Source: Combretum micranthum | Lineage: Eukaryota > Streptophyta > Magnoliopsida > Myrtales > Combretaceae | Assembly: GCA_024138025.1 (NCBI GenBank) | Contig: JAMXBD010000820.1 | Coordinates: 1-64,000 of the forward strand | Direction: 5' to 3' | DNA: 64,000 nucleotides | Shown here: positions 1-10,705 of the stretch, one piece after another | How the letters are laid out: the number at the start of each line of letters is the position of its first letter | Position numbering within the stretch: the first letter of the stretch is position 1 | Program-made: the position numbers and the translations under genes | The notes under the pieces: generated by a model | The model's input: only the letters and a program-made list of their open reading frames with translations | Database searches by the model: none | What the model was told of the DNA's origin: nothing

Positions 1-629
1 AAGACCCCTACATTCCCATAGCGTGATTCTGGGGTCTGAATACCCTACTGTTGTTTTGTCAAAAGAAAACTTAACAAGATAATGAATTGACCGTTGATGC
101 ATTTCATTTGATTCAAGTTTGGTTGACAAATTGTTTTTGTATTTGTTATTGCATACTAGGCCTTTGACTTACTTTTGCTGCTTTTTAGGTAATGAAGATG
201 AGTTGTATGATGATCTGGGATACGAGTCAGATTTTGAGAGATTCATGGACGAGTATCAAATGCCCTTGGATTTTGGAGAAACTTTCGTTTAAAGTATAAT
301 TTTCTGTATAGAAGGCTTGTTAAATAAGCCTAAGTTGTAAAAGACCTTAAATATCTTTAGATTATCTTATCTGCCAAGAACAACTTGTGATTTTTGTAGT
401 GTCTTTTATTGACACTAAACTTTGTACATATAATGTATATATCTATGGATTGCTTTTATTAGCAATCTTGTTTTGTTAAAAGTTGTTTATAAAGTTTTAG
501 TAGATTTGATCAAACAATTCTCATAAACTGTTAGTTTTAGGATAACCTTACATATAATGTGAAAATATTATATGTGGTTGGGGGACTCAGTATACTAAAT
601 ATCGGGATTTAGTGGGTCGGGTCTTTACA
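1..629 (+). mobile_element. 3' part of a long LTR, family LTR-A (copy A0)
   Basis: This segment is colinear with 52440-53095 (copy A2), and its last ~100 bases match, in reverse complement, the left end of copy A1 at 5148. It ends with the family terminus GGGTCGGGTCTTTACA. The element begins left of the window, so its length and target duplication cannot be seen. No primer-binding site follows the terminus, so it is a solo LTR or a 3' LTR, not a 5' LTR. Long LTRs with this kind of end are typical of plant Ty3/gypsy chromoviruses of the Tekay/Del type. That assignment is inference. Confidence 0.8.
189..292 (+). other. Acidic mini-exon-like reading frame inside LTR-A copy A0
   Basis: A pyrimidine-rich stretch ending TTTTTAG precedes an open frame that starts in phase GT|AAT and runs 34 codons to TAA. 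It contains DDLGYESDFERFMDE. The homologous block in copy A2 (52647-52723) encodes the same 15 residues with four base changes, all synonymous. I do not recognise the peptide. There is no in-frame start next to it; the sequence looks like a 3' splice acceptor plus a terminal exon. Its expression is unknown. Confidence 0.45.
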
Positions 630-1095
630 ATTGTGTTAAATTACACTTACTAAGTTAAATAGTGTTTTGAATATGTTAAAAATATATGTATTTTGCATAT
701 ATTTTCTCTGGAGATTATGTAAACTCCCTGATTTTACATAAATTGACTTTGATGATTGGCAAAAATATGATGTAAAATTCTTGAAGAAAGTTGAGAAAAA
801 TCGCAAAAGATCACTCTCGCTTTTTTTGCGATTGAAGAATATTAAAATATAAATAGTTTAATTATGGTTTAAGAAGTTAGAATCGTTATCAACAAAATTT
901 CCCCTAACCTTTTATGTAATCAATGATTGATGATAAATCGAAGAATTAATGAAGTAATTATTAAGATTCTAGTAAACGTAAAAGTACTATTAGTCAATTT
1001 TGAAAAATAATTAGAAAAATAATAAATATGCCTCAAGAAATTCTCAAAATAAGAAGTGTAATTAATCACTAAGCAAAAAATTAACTTCAACAAAT

Positions 1096-1134
<39 letters not shown>

Positions 1135-2368
1135 GATATCTAGATTCATCAAACACATAGAATTAAATAATTAAATTTCCAAAATAATCATAAACAATTA
1201 TTTTATAGATTTATAATTAAAGATGATTGTAACACCTTATAGACGCTAATAACACCATGTTCTTTAATAAGTAAGATCCCTTAGAAGTTACCCAAATCAT
1301 ATAAATAATTTTTTTACATAAGAACATATCCAAATATAAAACAAATAATTATAATAAAATAGAAAAGCTCTAAAATTATTAGCAGTATTAGTAATATCAA
1401 AAGTATATCGTAACTAACAATATATATTATACTAAAAATAAACAAGATTATTTTGTCATATGATAAATAATAGTATTATACTTGATCTACATAGTAAAAC
1501 AATTTTGATAAGCTAACAATATTACTTATATAGGATCATAATTATTATATTACTACTATCACATTAGTCATGATAACTTTACAAATTGTGACAATGCTAT
1601 ATGATTTTATAAATGCATTATTATCAATATCGTAATATTACTGAACTATTGTAATAAGTACCATTATCATTTAACAATTAGGGTAATAACATATATGTAA
1701 TCATCATATTCATATAATCTACAATACACCGAGACCTAAGGTCTAATTACCTAAGGAAGCTTACAATATTTGGCACGATCTATGTATTTAACAAATCACT
1801 TGATACGACAAATGCTATATATAGATACTTATAATAACAAATAAGCAAACACGTAAAAATCAAGAAACATAATAATATGATAGTAATTAAATAATGTAGA
1901 CCGAGACTATATAAGAAAATTTACTTGAATTTTAGTAAAATAAATTAAACACATCACAAACCTTGGTTGAATCAGAATCAAAATTCTAAACCATATCATA
2001 TTAGACCAAAATCTCAAAAACCTTAGATCGATTCAAATAAATCTTAAAACCCTATAATATCATATAAATTAAATTAAACTTGGATTCTCAAATATTCAAA
2101 ACCTTAGAAATCCTAAATGGGATCAGATAAAGATTCAATAACCTTAAGATATTAGATGAATTAAATAAATCCTGAAACCCTAAAATAAGTCATTTAGCGA
2201 AAGCATATCACCAACAAAATGATCCAAAAGCTTAATCGATCTAAAAGCTTAATCAATCCAAAAACTTTACACTAGATAATTTATCTATTTAATCTCTAAC
2301 ACACAAATCGAGACAATATATTCAAATAATTTCTATTAATAAAATAATAAGACATATTTTCCTATAAT
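630..2368. other. AT-rich non-coding stretch
   Basis: No credible reading frame or RNA gene is visible. The stretch holds a (TA)n microsatellite at 1101-1126. At 1920-2300 there is a run of degenerate phrases built around 'aaaccctaaaa' and 'aaatcctaaa' that resemble the start of LTR-B, so a very decayed LTR may underlie it. Confidence 0.5.
1101..1126. repeat. (TA)n microsatellite
   Basis: Thirteen uninterrupted TA units. Confidence 0.95.
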
Positions 2369-3047
2369 TGTAAACTCCTAAAATTTTACGATAATCTTAT
2401 AGGTAGAACCTTAGACTTGAAAACGAAACTGGAATCCTAAAGTCAAATCAAGTCAATAGTATACCTTAAAAAATCCAAACTCGATCAATCAGCTTTTAAA
2501 ACCATAAAATACTAAATTAATTAGGAAAATATTATGAACTCAAATTATGAACCCTATACATAGTACAAACCCTAAAAAGATCAGATAGTCTAAAAATTTG
2601 ATCGTTTCGGACCTTTATGGGATCAGTTTCTATATCTAACCACAAACACGCAAAACAAGAAAAAAATATTCGACAATCAAATTATTCTTGAAAAAGTTTA
2701 GATACTGATAAATTATCAGATAAAAAATTTTTGATTAATAAAAACGTTAGATATAGCCTATATACGCATAACTTATCTGATATTTTACTATTACTATTCA
2801 TTACTATTTGCTTTTATTTGTAGCTATTACTTGCTCCCATTTTATCCCCATAATGTTTTCCTATTTCTTACAGATCATACCCTATTTACTACATTTACAA
2901 GTTAAATTAGTACGTGTCAAATTTGTCACTTTTCACTTGATTTTTTTTCTTCCAGCCACTATTCATTCCTGCTGGACCTTTGCTTCAACAACTATTTTTT
3001 TTTTCTTTTTCAAATTATTTTCCTACTTTAATTCACCAAAACCCCTC

Positions 3048-3054
3048 TATAAAT
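3048..3054 (+). promoter_or_regulatory. TATA box of LTR-B copy B3
   Basis: TATAAAT sits about 160 bases upstream of the putative splice donor, as in copies B1 and B2 (TATAAATA in both). It is probably the LTR promoter core that sets the U3/R border. Confidence 0.6.
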
Positions 3055-3210
3055 GCCTACACACATTAACACATTTCACACTTTATATTTTTCACCAAAT
3101 TCACTTAATTCTCTCATTTTTCTCTCTTCTTAGGCATGAAACTCCCCTTCTCCCTTGCTGCCATTTTTCTTTTTCAACTTTAACAGACTCCTTTGATTCA
3201 TCTTTTTAAG

Positions 3211-5045
3211 GTAAACACATTCTCCATACATCCTTAGTTGATATTAGGTGTTGTTTCATACATTATCCATGGATAAAAATCTTCCCATGATGCATAAAAG
3301 TTAGAGATGATAATACTAACAAGGAAACTTATATCTTACATACATTATGGTCATATTGATTTTGTGTTTATATGTTTATGTTTTTATCAACTAATCTAAC
3401 TATCTATATGTATAAATATGATTATATACATGTCTATATTTATTTAAGCATATAAGCTCACTGATCTAACATTTATTTCTTTGCACTTAGTTTGTCTCTT
3501 AAAATTTATTTATTTCATGCTTTTATTATATATTTTGAGGCTTGTCCTTAATCTAAGTCTTAGACTTGTCTTTAATCAAGTCAAAAATAAAATGGAGACT
3601 TGTCCACAATCTAAGTCCTAGAAATGCCTTATCAAAAGAAAAAAAAAAATCTAAGGCTTCCATTATATTTGTTTTGCTCCTTTCCTTTTATTTTCATAAA
3701 ACTAGATAATTTTCAAGTCTCGAAGAGCCTTGATAAAACCTAAGACTCGTATATTTCTTTATTCGATATCCTTGATTTATTTTTGAGACTGGAATTATTT
3801 CAAGTCTCGAGAAACTTTGAAAAAAGATCTAAGACTTCCATATTTTTCTTTCTTTATGATTTTCTTATTTTATGATGACTAGAATTTATTTAAGTCATGA
3901 GAAAGTCTTAATATCAAGCTAAGATTCCCATAACCTTATTTTGATGTTTATTTTGATATTCTGTCTCTAATTTTTTATATGAGTTTATGCTAATGATTTT
4001 TATTCTTGGTATAATTACTAAATTTTTACTCATATGCATACATTGTCATGAGTGATGTTGTCATAATAAAATTTTCCAAGATGCAAATATTGATAATCCC
4101 TTATTTTATAAACGAACTTTCAAGGATTTTATTTTTCCACATTTAGGAGGAATTTTCATTAGGAATGAGAATTAAAAAAATAGGAACTTAACTAAAATTT
4201 TTAAAGTATCAAGTGACTTTTCCTAAAATATGAAGGTTGCTAATTCCTTGTTATGTAACTTTTCCATAAACTTAATCCTAAAACATGTACAAACCCTTTT
4301 ATAAAAAATAAAAGGCTTAGAACAAGTTTCCACATGATTCATTTTAAGTATAAACATTAGAAATATTTTTCCCAAAGAAAACTCCACTTAGAATAAAAAT
4401 TCACATACAAAAACATAAAGATTCATGTCTTGGAATAAATAGTTAAACAAAAAGAGTTTATTGTAAAAATAAAATTTTCATGAAGTTAAATAAATATAAA
4501 ATAGTAATATTCTTAGTTAAATATTTCACCTACAACAAATTAATAACTATGATTTCCTTTCACCACTCAAAGCGAGTTTTCTCTATGAACATTAACTTTT
4601 TGAGCATCCATAAGGGGTTGTTTTATGGAAAAAATAATTTCCTTGATAAAATCACTATTTTCATCCATATAATATGAGTTAATATTAATATTAAATGATT
4701 TCAAAGATAGATTTTTTTTTTGCTTGCTAAAGAGTGTCCAAATGATGAAAAACTTTGAAAAATGCAAATAATTAAAGGCTAGAATTTGTAGGAAAAATAT
4801 ATACCGCCTTTTTTTGAAACTTCAATGACCTTAAATGTTAAAAATAACCTTAGAAATAATATATCTTTTCGAGTAGGTAGAAAACGACTACTAATATATG
4901 AATTTCCGAATTAAAATGAGCAAGTTACGGCCATTTTAAGTTGGAACTTTCGTAATCAGGAAAATGACATGAGTAAAATAAATAGAGTCAGAAATTTAAG
5001 TAGAACCTTCATTGTATACTCACTCCAAGTATTTCTTTTGTTTAG
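3211..5045 (+). other. Putative intron inside LTR-B copy B3
   Basis: The donor AAG|GTAAAC at 3211 follows a pyrimidine-rich leader downstream of the TATA box; the acceptor TTTAG ends at 5045. Homologous donor and acceptor pairs occur in B1 (14093-15426) and B2 (27590-29031). Prediction is by motif only; there is no transcript evidence. Confidence 0.4.
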
Positions 5046-5092
5046 GTGACGTAGAATTTGACCTACCTTTCCCTAAGTATCACTTTGACTGA
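5046..5092 (+). other. Acidic mini-exon-like frame of LTR-B copy B3
   Basis: After the acceptor TTTAG, the phase GT|GAC frame reads GDVEFDLPFPKYHFD and stops at TGA. The equivalents in B1 and B2 end YPEDYFD with TAG and TAA. I do not recognise the peptide. Confidence 0.4.
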
Positions 5093-6140
5093 GGATTGCA
5101 CTAAGGACAAGTAAGTTTTCCTTATGCTTTCCATATTCTTGTCTGTGTGTAAAGACCCGACATGCTCAATTATCAAATTAAGCACACCAAGTCCCCAACC
5201 ACGTATAACTCATATGAATTATACGTAAGGTTGTCTTAAAAGAAGGTGTTTATGTTGAAAATTGCTAACCAATTTTAGAATTTATGAAATCGTTTAGTTA
5301 AATTTCTAAATAACTGGATTCGGCAGCGGAAAATCAAATTTTATAAAACAACTTATAAACTTCTACTCCCTACAAAGCAAACCAATTTTCTAAGAAACTA
5401 ACTTTATAAAAACACTTTATGATCTACTCTTAGAGGTAAATAATCATTTACAATCAATTGGGCATTAACAAGCCCTTAAAAGAAAATACAATTTATAAAT
5501 ATATAGTCCTCTTACAAAACAAAACAAAAGAAGAAACAAAATACAAGTAATATGTCGATCCTATCACACTTCACTCATCTTCCAAATCTTCAAATTTGCC
5601 CGATGCCCGAGACAAACATCATCACATCAACAACAACAACAATAACTCATCATCATCAACATCATCTTATCAACAACAAAATCTGTAAAAAGAATAACAA
5701 CAATAAGGATGAGCCGAAGCCCAATACACAGTAACACAATCACACACGGAGTGGCATGCGAGCTTAACTAAATACAATGCATCAATCCACAAGTTATTAG
5801 CTTTTCATTAAACTAAACAAATCAACAATGGAGCACTCAAACTCCGGAACAAGCCAATGGGAATCTAGGGGTCCTGAGTAACAGCAGCTGCTCAGGGGGT
5901 TGATATAGATAGACCAGATATCTATATCTCCTATATTTAACCTATAAAGCATATTAATAGCATCATCTAGGGTTCACACTCCTTTATACACTCCACTTAT
6001 CCCGGTCTATAACATCAATTAGTTTAACGGTCCCATATCCGTGAACTAAAACATATTATTTCCTCCCAAGCCTAAGTAAAGAATATACTGATACAGTTAA
6101 CCCTATTAGCTACCCACTTAGCCAATAAAAGAAACCACCG

Positions 6141-6236
6141 TTGCATCATGGTGAACCATTGCATCATGGATTTGGGTCATTGCATCATGACAAAGGATTG
6201 GGCTAAGTGCTTAAACTACCGTGCCATTGCATCAGG
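6141..6236 (-). repeat. Four-copy CATGATGCAATG motif array in LTR-A copy A1
   Basis: On the plus strand ATTGCATCATGG-like words occur at 6140-6151, 6158-6169, 6179-6190 and, degenerate, at 6226-6236. The same motif occurs four times in copy A2 (52114-52200), in the same relative place upstream of the mini-exon acceptor. Confidence 0.7.
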
Positions 6237-7485
6237 ACAAGGCTGTCACTCCCCGGTTCTGGATTCAACGACGTAAAACACAACCAACACTCATCAATTA
6301 TTAAGCTGTCTTTAAGTTCTTAATCCATTTAGGATGCCTATCCTATCAATCAACATGCAAGTTACTGCATACCTTGAATATGAAATCCAAACATAGCCTC
6401 AGAAGGAAATTTCAGAAGATAATCTAGAAGATAAATTAGATATCCACTTCTATTAAGAAAAGAACTCCTATAAGAAACTAAACTAAACTAATCATCTACT
6501 TCATCAAAATCATATAAGAACTTAAGCTATTTATCCATTCATCTCAAACTCATTTTATTAAACCCTATTTGATCAGACACTAAATAGGAACCCCATATGG
6601 CTGCGAAGATCGCCCCGTCAAAATATGGACAGTTCTCCTTTGTATGTCAAAGAATTTCTTTTCTCTTTATTTATAGTGTTTCATTACAAAAGCTTAACAA
6701 AGAATTCATAAACCAAAAATATTTTTCCAAGTAAACACACATTTGAAACAACATATTCCCCATATTATTCAAAGATCATCCTAATTCATTCATCTAAGCT
6801 AATTAATAGCTGTTAACCCATTTTAGCTTAATGTTAGCTAAATTGATTAAAATTAGTCATTTGATTCATTTACTAAGTCGAGTTGATTAAACTTAGACAA
6901 TCTAATTCATTTTAGCTTAGTAAAGTTCATTAAGACAAGTTGGACTTAGATTAATTACTAATTCATTATATATCTAAGATCTAGTCACTTAATCCTAAGT
7001 TAGCTTACACCTATCCAAATTCATCAAAGTTAAACAATCTAATCCATTTTAGTTCATTCAAGTTCATTTAGTCAAGGTGAACCTAGGTTTGTTAACTAAG
7101 TTCATTTTATAACTAACTTCTAGATTTAATCTAATTATTTGTTAAATCTATAAATCTACTTAAACCATATTTAATTACATGAATTAATTCATTTAGCACA
7201 TCAAATATCACTTATCTATCTCATTTTAGCTCAAAAAGATCCATTTCCTAAGCAAAAACACATTTAACAAACAAAAACAAGTTTTTGACTTTGTTTGAAA
7301 AATACAATGGATGGAAAGAACTAAAATTTAAGCATTGATAATTTTTGAATTTGTAAAAACTCAAAACATGAAAATTGTAGATCTCTTTTTAAGATTTCCA
7401 ACGCAACTTGAATTACCTCAATCAGAGGTCGGATGAAAAAATTACAGTTAAATTACAAACAGGCTGCGAAATAGGGGAAGGCTGC

Positions 7486-7580
7486 ACGACCGAGTACATG
7501 GCCATGCTCGAGGCCGAGACTAAATTTTAAGGATTTTAAGGCCTGCAGGGGCAAGTGCACACCCGTGCATCAGGTTGTGT
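7486..7580. repeat. GC-rich palindrome cluster in LTR-A copy A1
   Basis: An island of GC-rich inverted repeats in AT-rich DNA. It includes the perfect palindrome CATGGCCATG at 7497-7506, extended by CGAG/CTCG arms, and GTGCA/TGCAC words at 7556-7570. It occupies the position held by the CGCCGGCG array in copy A2. Confidence 0.55.
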
Positions 7581-8035
7581 ACATTGGAACGAGAAAATGA
7601 CTAAATCCTTTGTTCTTTAAATGCATTTTATACTTCTCAAAGTTCTTTAAACTCATTCCAAAGTTTCCCAAGGCTTGTTATATGATCACAACATAAAATT
7701 TACATTCACCACATCAAACATCTCAAACTTCATCAACTCCATAACCACTATTCATCATCTTCTTCCTCATCAAAACCTAACTTCCATCAACCATGAAACC
7801 AACAAATACATATATAAACAGCACTCTCAACCCATTTCAACATCAACTCATCAATTACAAATGTAAATAACAAGTAAAAACAAAGAGAAATAGAAATAGA
7901 AAACTTAGCTCTTTGGCTAAATAATGCAACTTTTTGCACTTCTAGCTTTGATTTCCTTCTCCTATTCTCATATTCTACTTGATTCCTCCTTTTCTCTTAT
8001 TGAAATTGAGATTCAGTCTTGAATTTGGAGAGAGA

Positions 8036-8100
8036 AAGAAGAAGAAGCAGAAGAAGAAGAAGAAGAAGAAGAAGAAGAAGAAAGAAAGAAAGAAAAGAGA
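8036..8100. repeat. (GAA)n purine tract
   Basis: GAA and GAAA repeats lie in the LTR-A leader region; on the LTR's sense (minus) strand this is a long CTT pyrimidine tract. Confidence 0.9.
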
Positions 8101-9763
8101 AAAACGTAAATGAAAAGAAAGAAAAAAGGCAGCAAAAGGAAAGAAAAAAAAAGGAAAGGAAAGGATAAAACTAAATTTATATATTTTAGAAATAGGGTAT
8201 AGGTTTAGAACTATCAGATTAATATCTATAGTTCTAGGAGTATTTAAAAGATAATTTTAGAATCGATAGGTTAGAAATTAAGGACTTAAAATAAGAACTT
8301 AATTTAGGAATCTATTTTGGATGAAAGATATTTAATTTGAGTTCGGGTTTAAGAACCGATATTTTTATTCAAGCAAATGAACTCAAATTTTGTAAAGATT
8401 TAGGAATTAGTGTTTAGTCTAAGAATCAAGAGTTTAGGAATCCTCTAAACATTTCAATGACTTGTTTAGAGAATTTAGATTTTAAATCTCAAATTTCATT
8501 TAATTGATTACTAATATAACTTTGTCAACTTGTCTATTTATATCCAATGATTAATTTAATTCATTCAAATCTATATAAACCCAATTTCTAATATATGTGA
8601 AGGTTTGGGGTATTTCACTGTGCTTGTAAGTAGTGCACTAGAACTTAGGACAAAGATATAAGCGAAACTACATGTGAAGTTATATTGGGATTATGATGTG
8701 TTTTTCATGCTTGATCAATAAACATTAAGTAATCAAAACCTTAATTGTTTGATTTAATTGATTGTTATGATATTATGTTAGCTTGTTTGTGAAAAATGTG
8801 TTGATCACCCTTGATTGGAAATTAACTTGTTGGGAAATAATTAACAAATTGATCATGCATGGCATGAAGTCGAGTCACATTTCATTTTCCACTACTTCTC
8901 CTACGCATGGGATCGAAAAGGTAAAGTACTTAGTTTCAGCATGAGGAACTACTACATTCTATGAATACGGCCTCATAGAGGAGCCATACTGGATCGATCA
9001 CTTAAGGTAAGAAACTCGAGGACTAAGTAATAGTGATCGATCAGGATACAATAGAGTGTGGTGGTCGGTTGGGACGTAATAGAGTGTAATGTTCGGTCAA
9101 GACCCAACAGAGTGTGATGGTCGAAAAGACCCCAATATTTTCAAAGCATATCTAACCCTGAATGGAGGGCATAAATCCATCCAAACATATGGTTTCCAAT
9201 TGATCATATGTATTGGTTACTCATATGGATGTTACATCTCATATGCTTGTTAATAAACTTGCATGTTATTCTGTTTGTTATGGGTACATTTTTCATAGGG
9301 ATATATCTTACTAAGCTAGATATAGCTTACCCTCCAATAATTTGTTTTTGTAGAAAATTCATAAAAGCCAGGATTGGGATAGAAACCAAGCATAGAGCAT
9401 ATCAAAGATCAAGTCAAGGGTTAGAATGTTGATGGATTAAACTTAGTTCAGAGAAGAGACTTAAAACTTGATTTATTCTTTTTATAATCTTCTTTAATTG
9501 TGGATGATAGATAACTTAATTTGCTTTACCCTGTTTCAATTTTGGTAGGGTATCCAATTCTGTATGGTCCTTATGATTTGTGAAAATATAGGTATCCTAA
9601 ACTTTTTTTTTTCTTAATACATATACATGTATAACATATAGAGAGAATAAGTTACTAGAGTATTGCAAACTCTAGTTTACAAGGTGGTCTTCATATTATG
9701 GGTGCACACATAATGTTATGACTTCAGAGTAAACTAATTAAGCCTCTATTTAGGGTCATGACA

Positions 9764-10648
9764 GATTATGCAGAAATTAGCAAATGCAAATTCCTTGGTC
9801 GTTGGTTACATTAAGGGCTTGGTAAGTTCATTCACTAGGGCGCTATAAGCTCAAGTCGCAGATCACATCGAAGGCTTGACAAGTTTAATCACTATGGCGT
9901 GACAAGTTCAAGTCTCAGGCCCAAAGAAGCATAGACTTGGTCGCGGTCTAAATCCAAGGCATGATAAGTTAAGGCACGACATTCATTAGGGTACGACAAG
10001 TCAGAGGCATGACAGTTTTAAATATAGAGTCAATGTGGCATAAAAAAGCTATTACGCACATTTAATGCTCAGCGACTTTAAGCCATTATCTTTAAAAGAC
10101 ATTTAAATGTTTAAAGACTATAAATACATGTTCCTTTGGAGTTTCATATAACTTTTGGAAAAGGCTTTCATTTGCAAACAAACAAATCAAGAATCCAAGT
10201 TTATTATTGTTCTTTCATTCATTATTTGTAAATTCTAAGTAAGAGAGAGAAAAGAAATTTTGAGTGCTATATTCATATTTTTTTAGATAAACATGAGGTC
10301 ACTACAAAAGTGAAGGAAATATTTTATTTCCTAAGTGTTGTATGTAGTGTATTGCTTAGCTCAGCTTATGCATTTGTGAAATTAATAAAGTGCGTGAAAT
10401 CCTCGATTGGAGGTAATTAGTGATCGTAGAGAGTAGGAAGCAGATCGAACTCCATGTTAAATTTAGGCTTAGATTTTCTATCTCCATCTCTTTTATATTT
10501 CATGTTATAATCTATTATTGCCATATCTACTGTAATTAAAGTTTAATTTGATTTATTGCATAAAATTTAAATATTTGTGCGTTTTAGGCCAAACACTCAA
10601 TTCATCTCCTTCCCTCCCCCCTCTTTAGTATTTTCTAGTGCGTTTTCA
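9764..10648 (+). mobile_element. 5' LTR (5'-truncated) of a Ty1/copia element
   Basis: It ends …TTTTCA, two bases before a tRNA-Met-type primer-binding site. It contains TATAAATA at 10119-10126. Blocks such as 'gatcgtagagagtagg … ctccatgttaaattt' and the repeated 'gacaagttcaag' phrase match the LTRs at 41441 and 42898. Compared with those, the first ~160 bases are missing and LTR-B copy B3 lies in their place. Confidence 0.7.
10119..10126 (+). promoter_or_regulatory. TATA box in the copia 5' LTR
   Basis: TATAAATA lies about 530 bases before the primer-binding site, followed by a 'gtttcatataac' leader. Confidence 0.55.
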
Positions 10649-10650
10649 TT

Positions 10651-10662
10651 TGGTATCAGAGC
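10651..10662 (+). promoter_or_regulatory. Primer-binding site (initiator tRNA-Met type)
   Basis: TGGTATCAGAGC, the standard plant copia minus-strand primer site, lies 2 bases after the LTR end. Confidence 0.9.
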
Positions 10663-10705
10663 CTTGTCTCTATTTTTGTGCCTAATTGCTTTTAGAGTAA
10701 AGATC

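Larger units (their letters stand above)
5148..8617 (-). mobile_element. Complete solo LTR, family LTR-A (copy A1), 3470 bp
   Basis: On the plus strand it runs from TGTAAAGACCCGAC to …GGGTATTTCA, with perfect 5-bp target duplications CTGTG at 5143-5147 and 8618-8622. The duplicated site lies inside LTR-B copy B3: joining the flanks restores the order seen at 29150 in copy B2. The minus orientation is shown by its GGGTCGGGTCTTTACA end lying at 5148. No PBS, PPT or pol is present, so it is a solo LTR. It carries a TATATAA at about 8180, a (GAA)n run, a GC-rich palindrome cluster and four TTGCATCATG motifs. The mini-exon found in A0 and A2 is degenerate here (about 5580-5682). Confidence 0.88.
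2369..9763 (+). mobile_element. Long LTR of family LTR-B (copy B3), split by LTR-A copy A1
   Basis: The left part is 2369-5147 and the right part 8618-9763; together they form one LTR of about 3.9 kb. The start TGTAAACTCCTAAA matches copy B2 (26725). The TATA region, splice-like signals, the 90-bp block at 4862-4950, the mini-exon at 5046 and the downstream 'gaatggaggg' block line up in order with B2 and, reversed, with B1. The right end (…TCATGACA) matches the B2 end only loosely, and the bases beyond it (GATTA) do not repeat the left flank (ATAAT). The right border is therefore uncertain. It directly abuts a copia LTR. Confidence 0.75.

Noticed and set aside
2808..3209. 133-codon open frame on the plus strand
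   Set aside because: It lies in the promoter/leader of LTR-B copy B3, is low-complexity (Phe, Leu, Ser, Thr), spans the TATA box and has no counterpart in B1 or B2.
6141..6236. CRISPR-like spaced repeats
   Set aside because: Short motif array with irregular spacing inside a plant LTR; no cas genes and a eukaryotic context.
10577..10705. Earlier start for the copia gag
   Set aside because: This ATG is inside the LTR and upstream of the primer-binding site; the ATG at 10706 fits gag.
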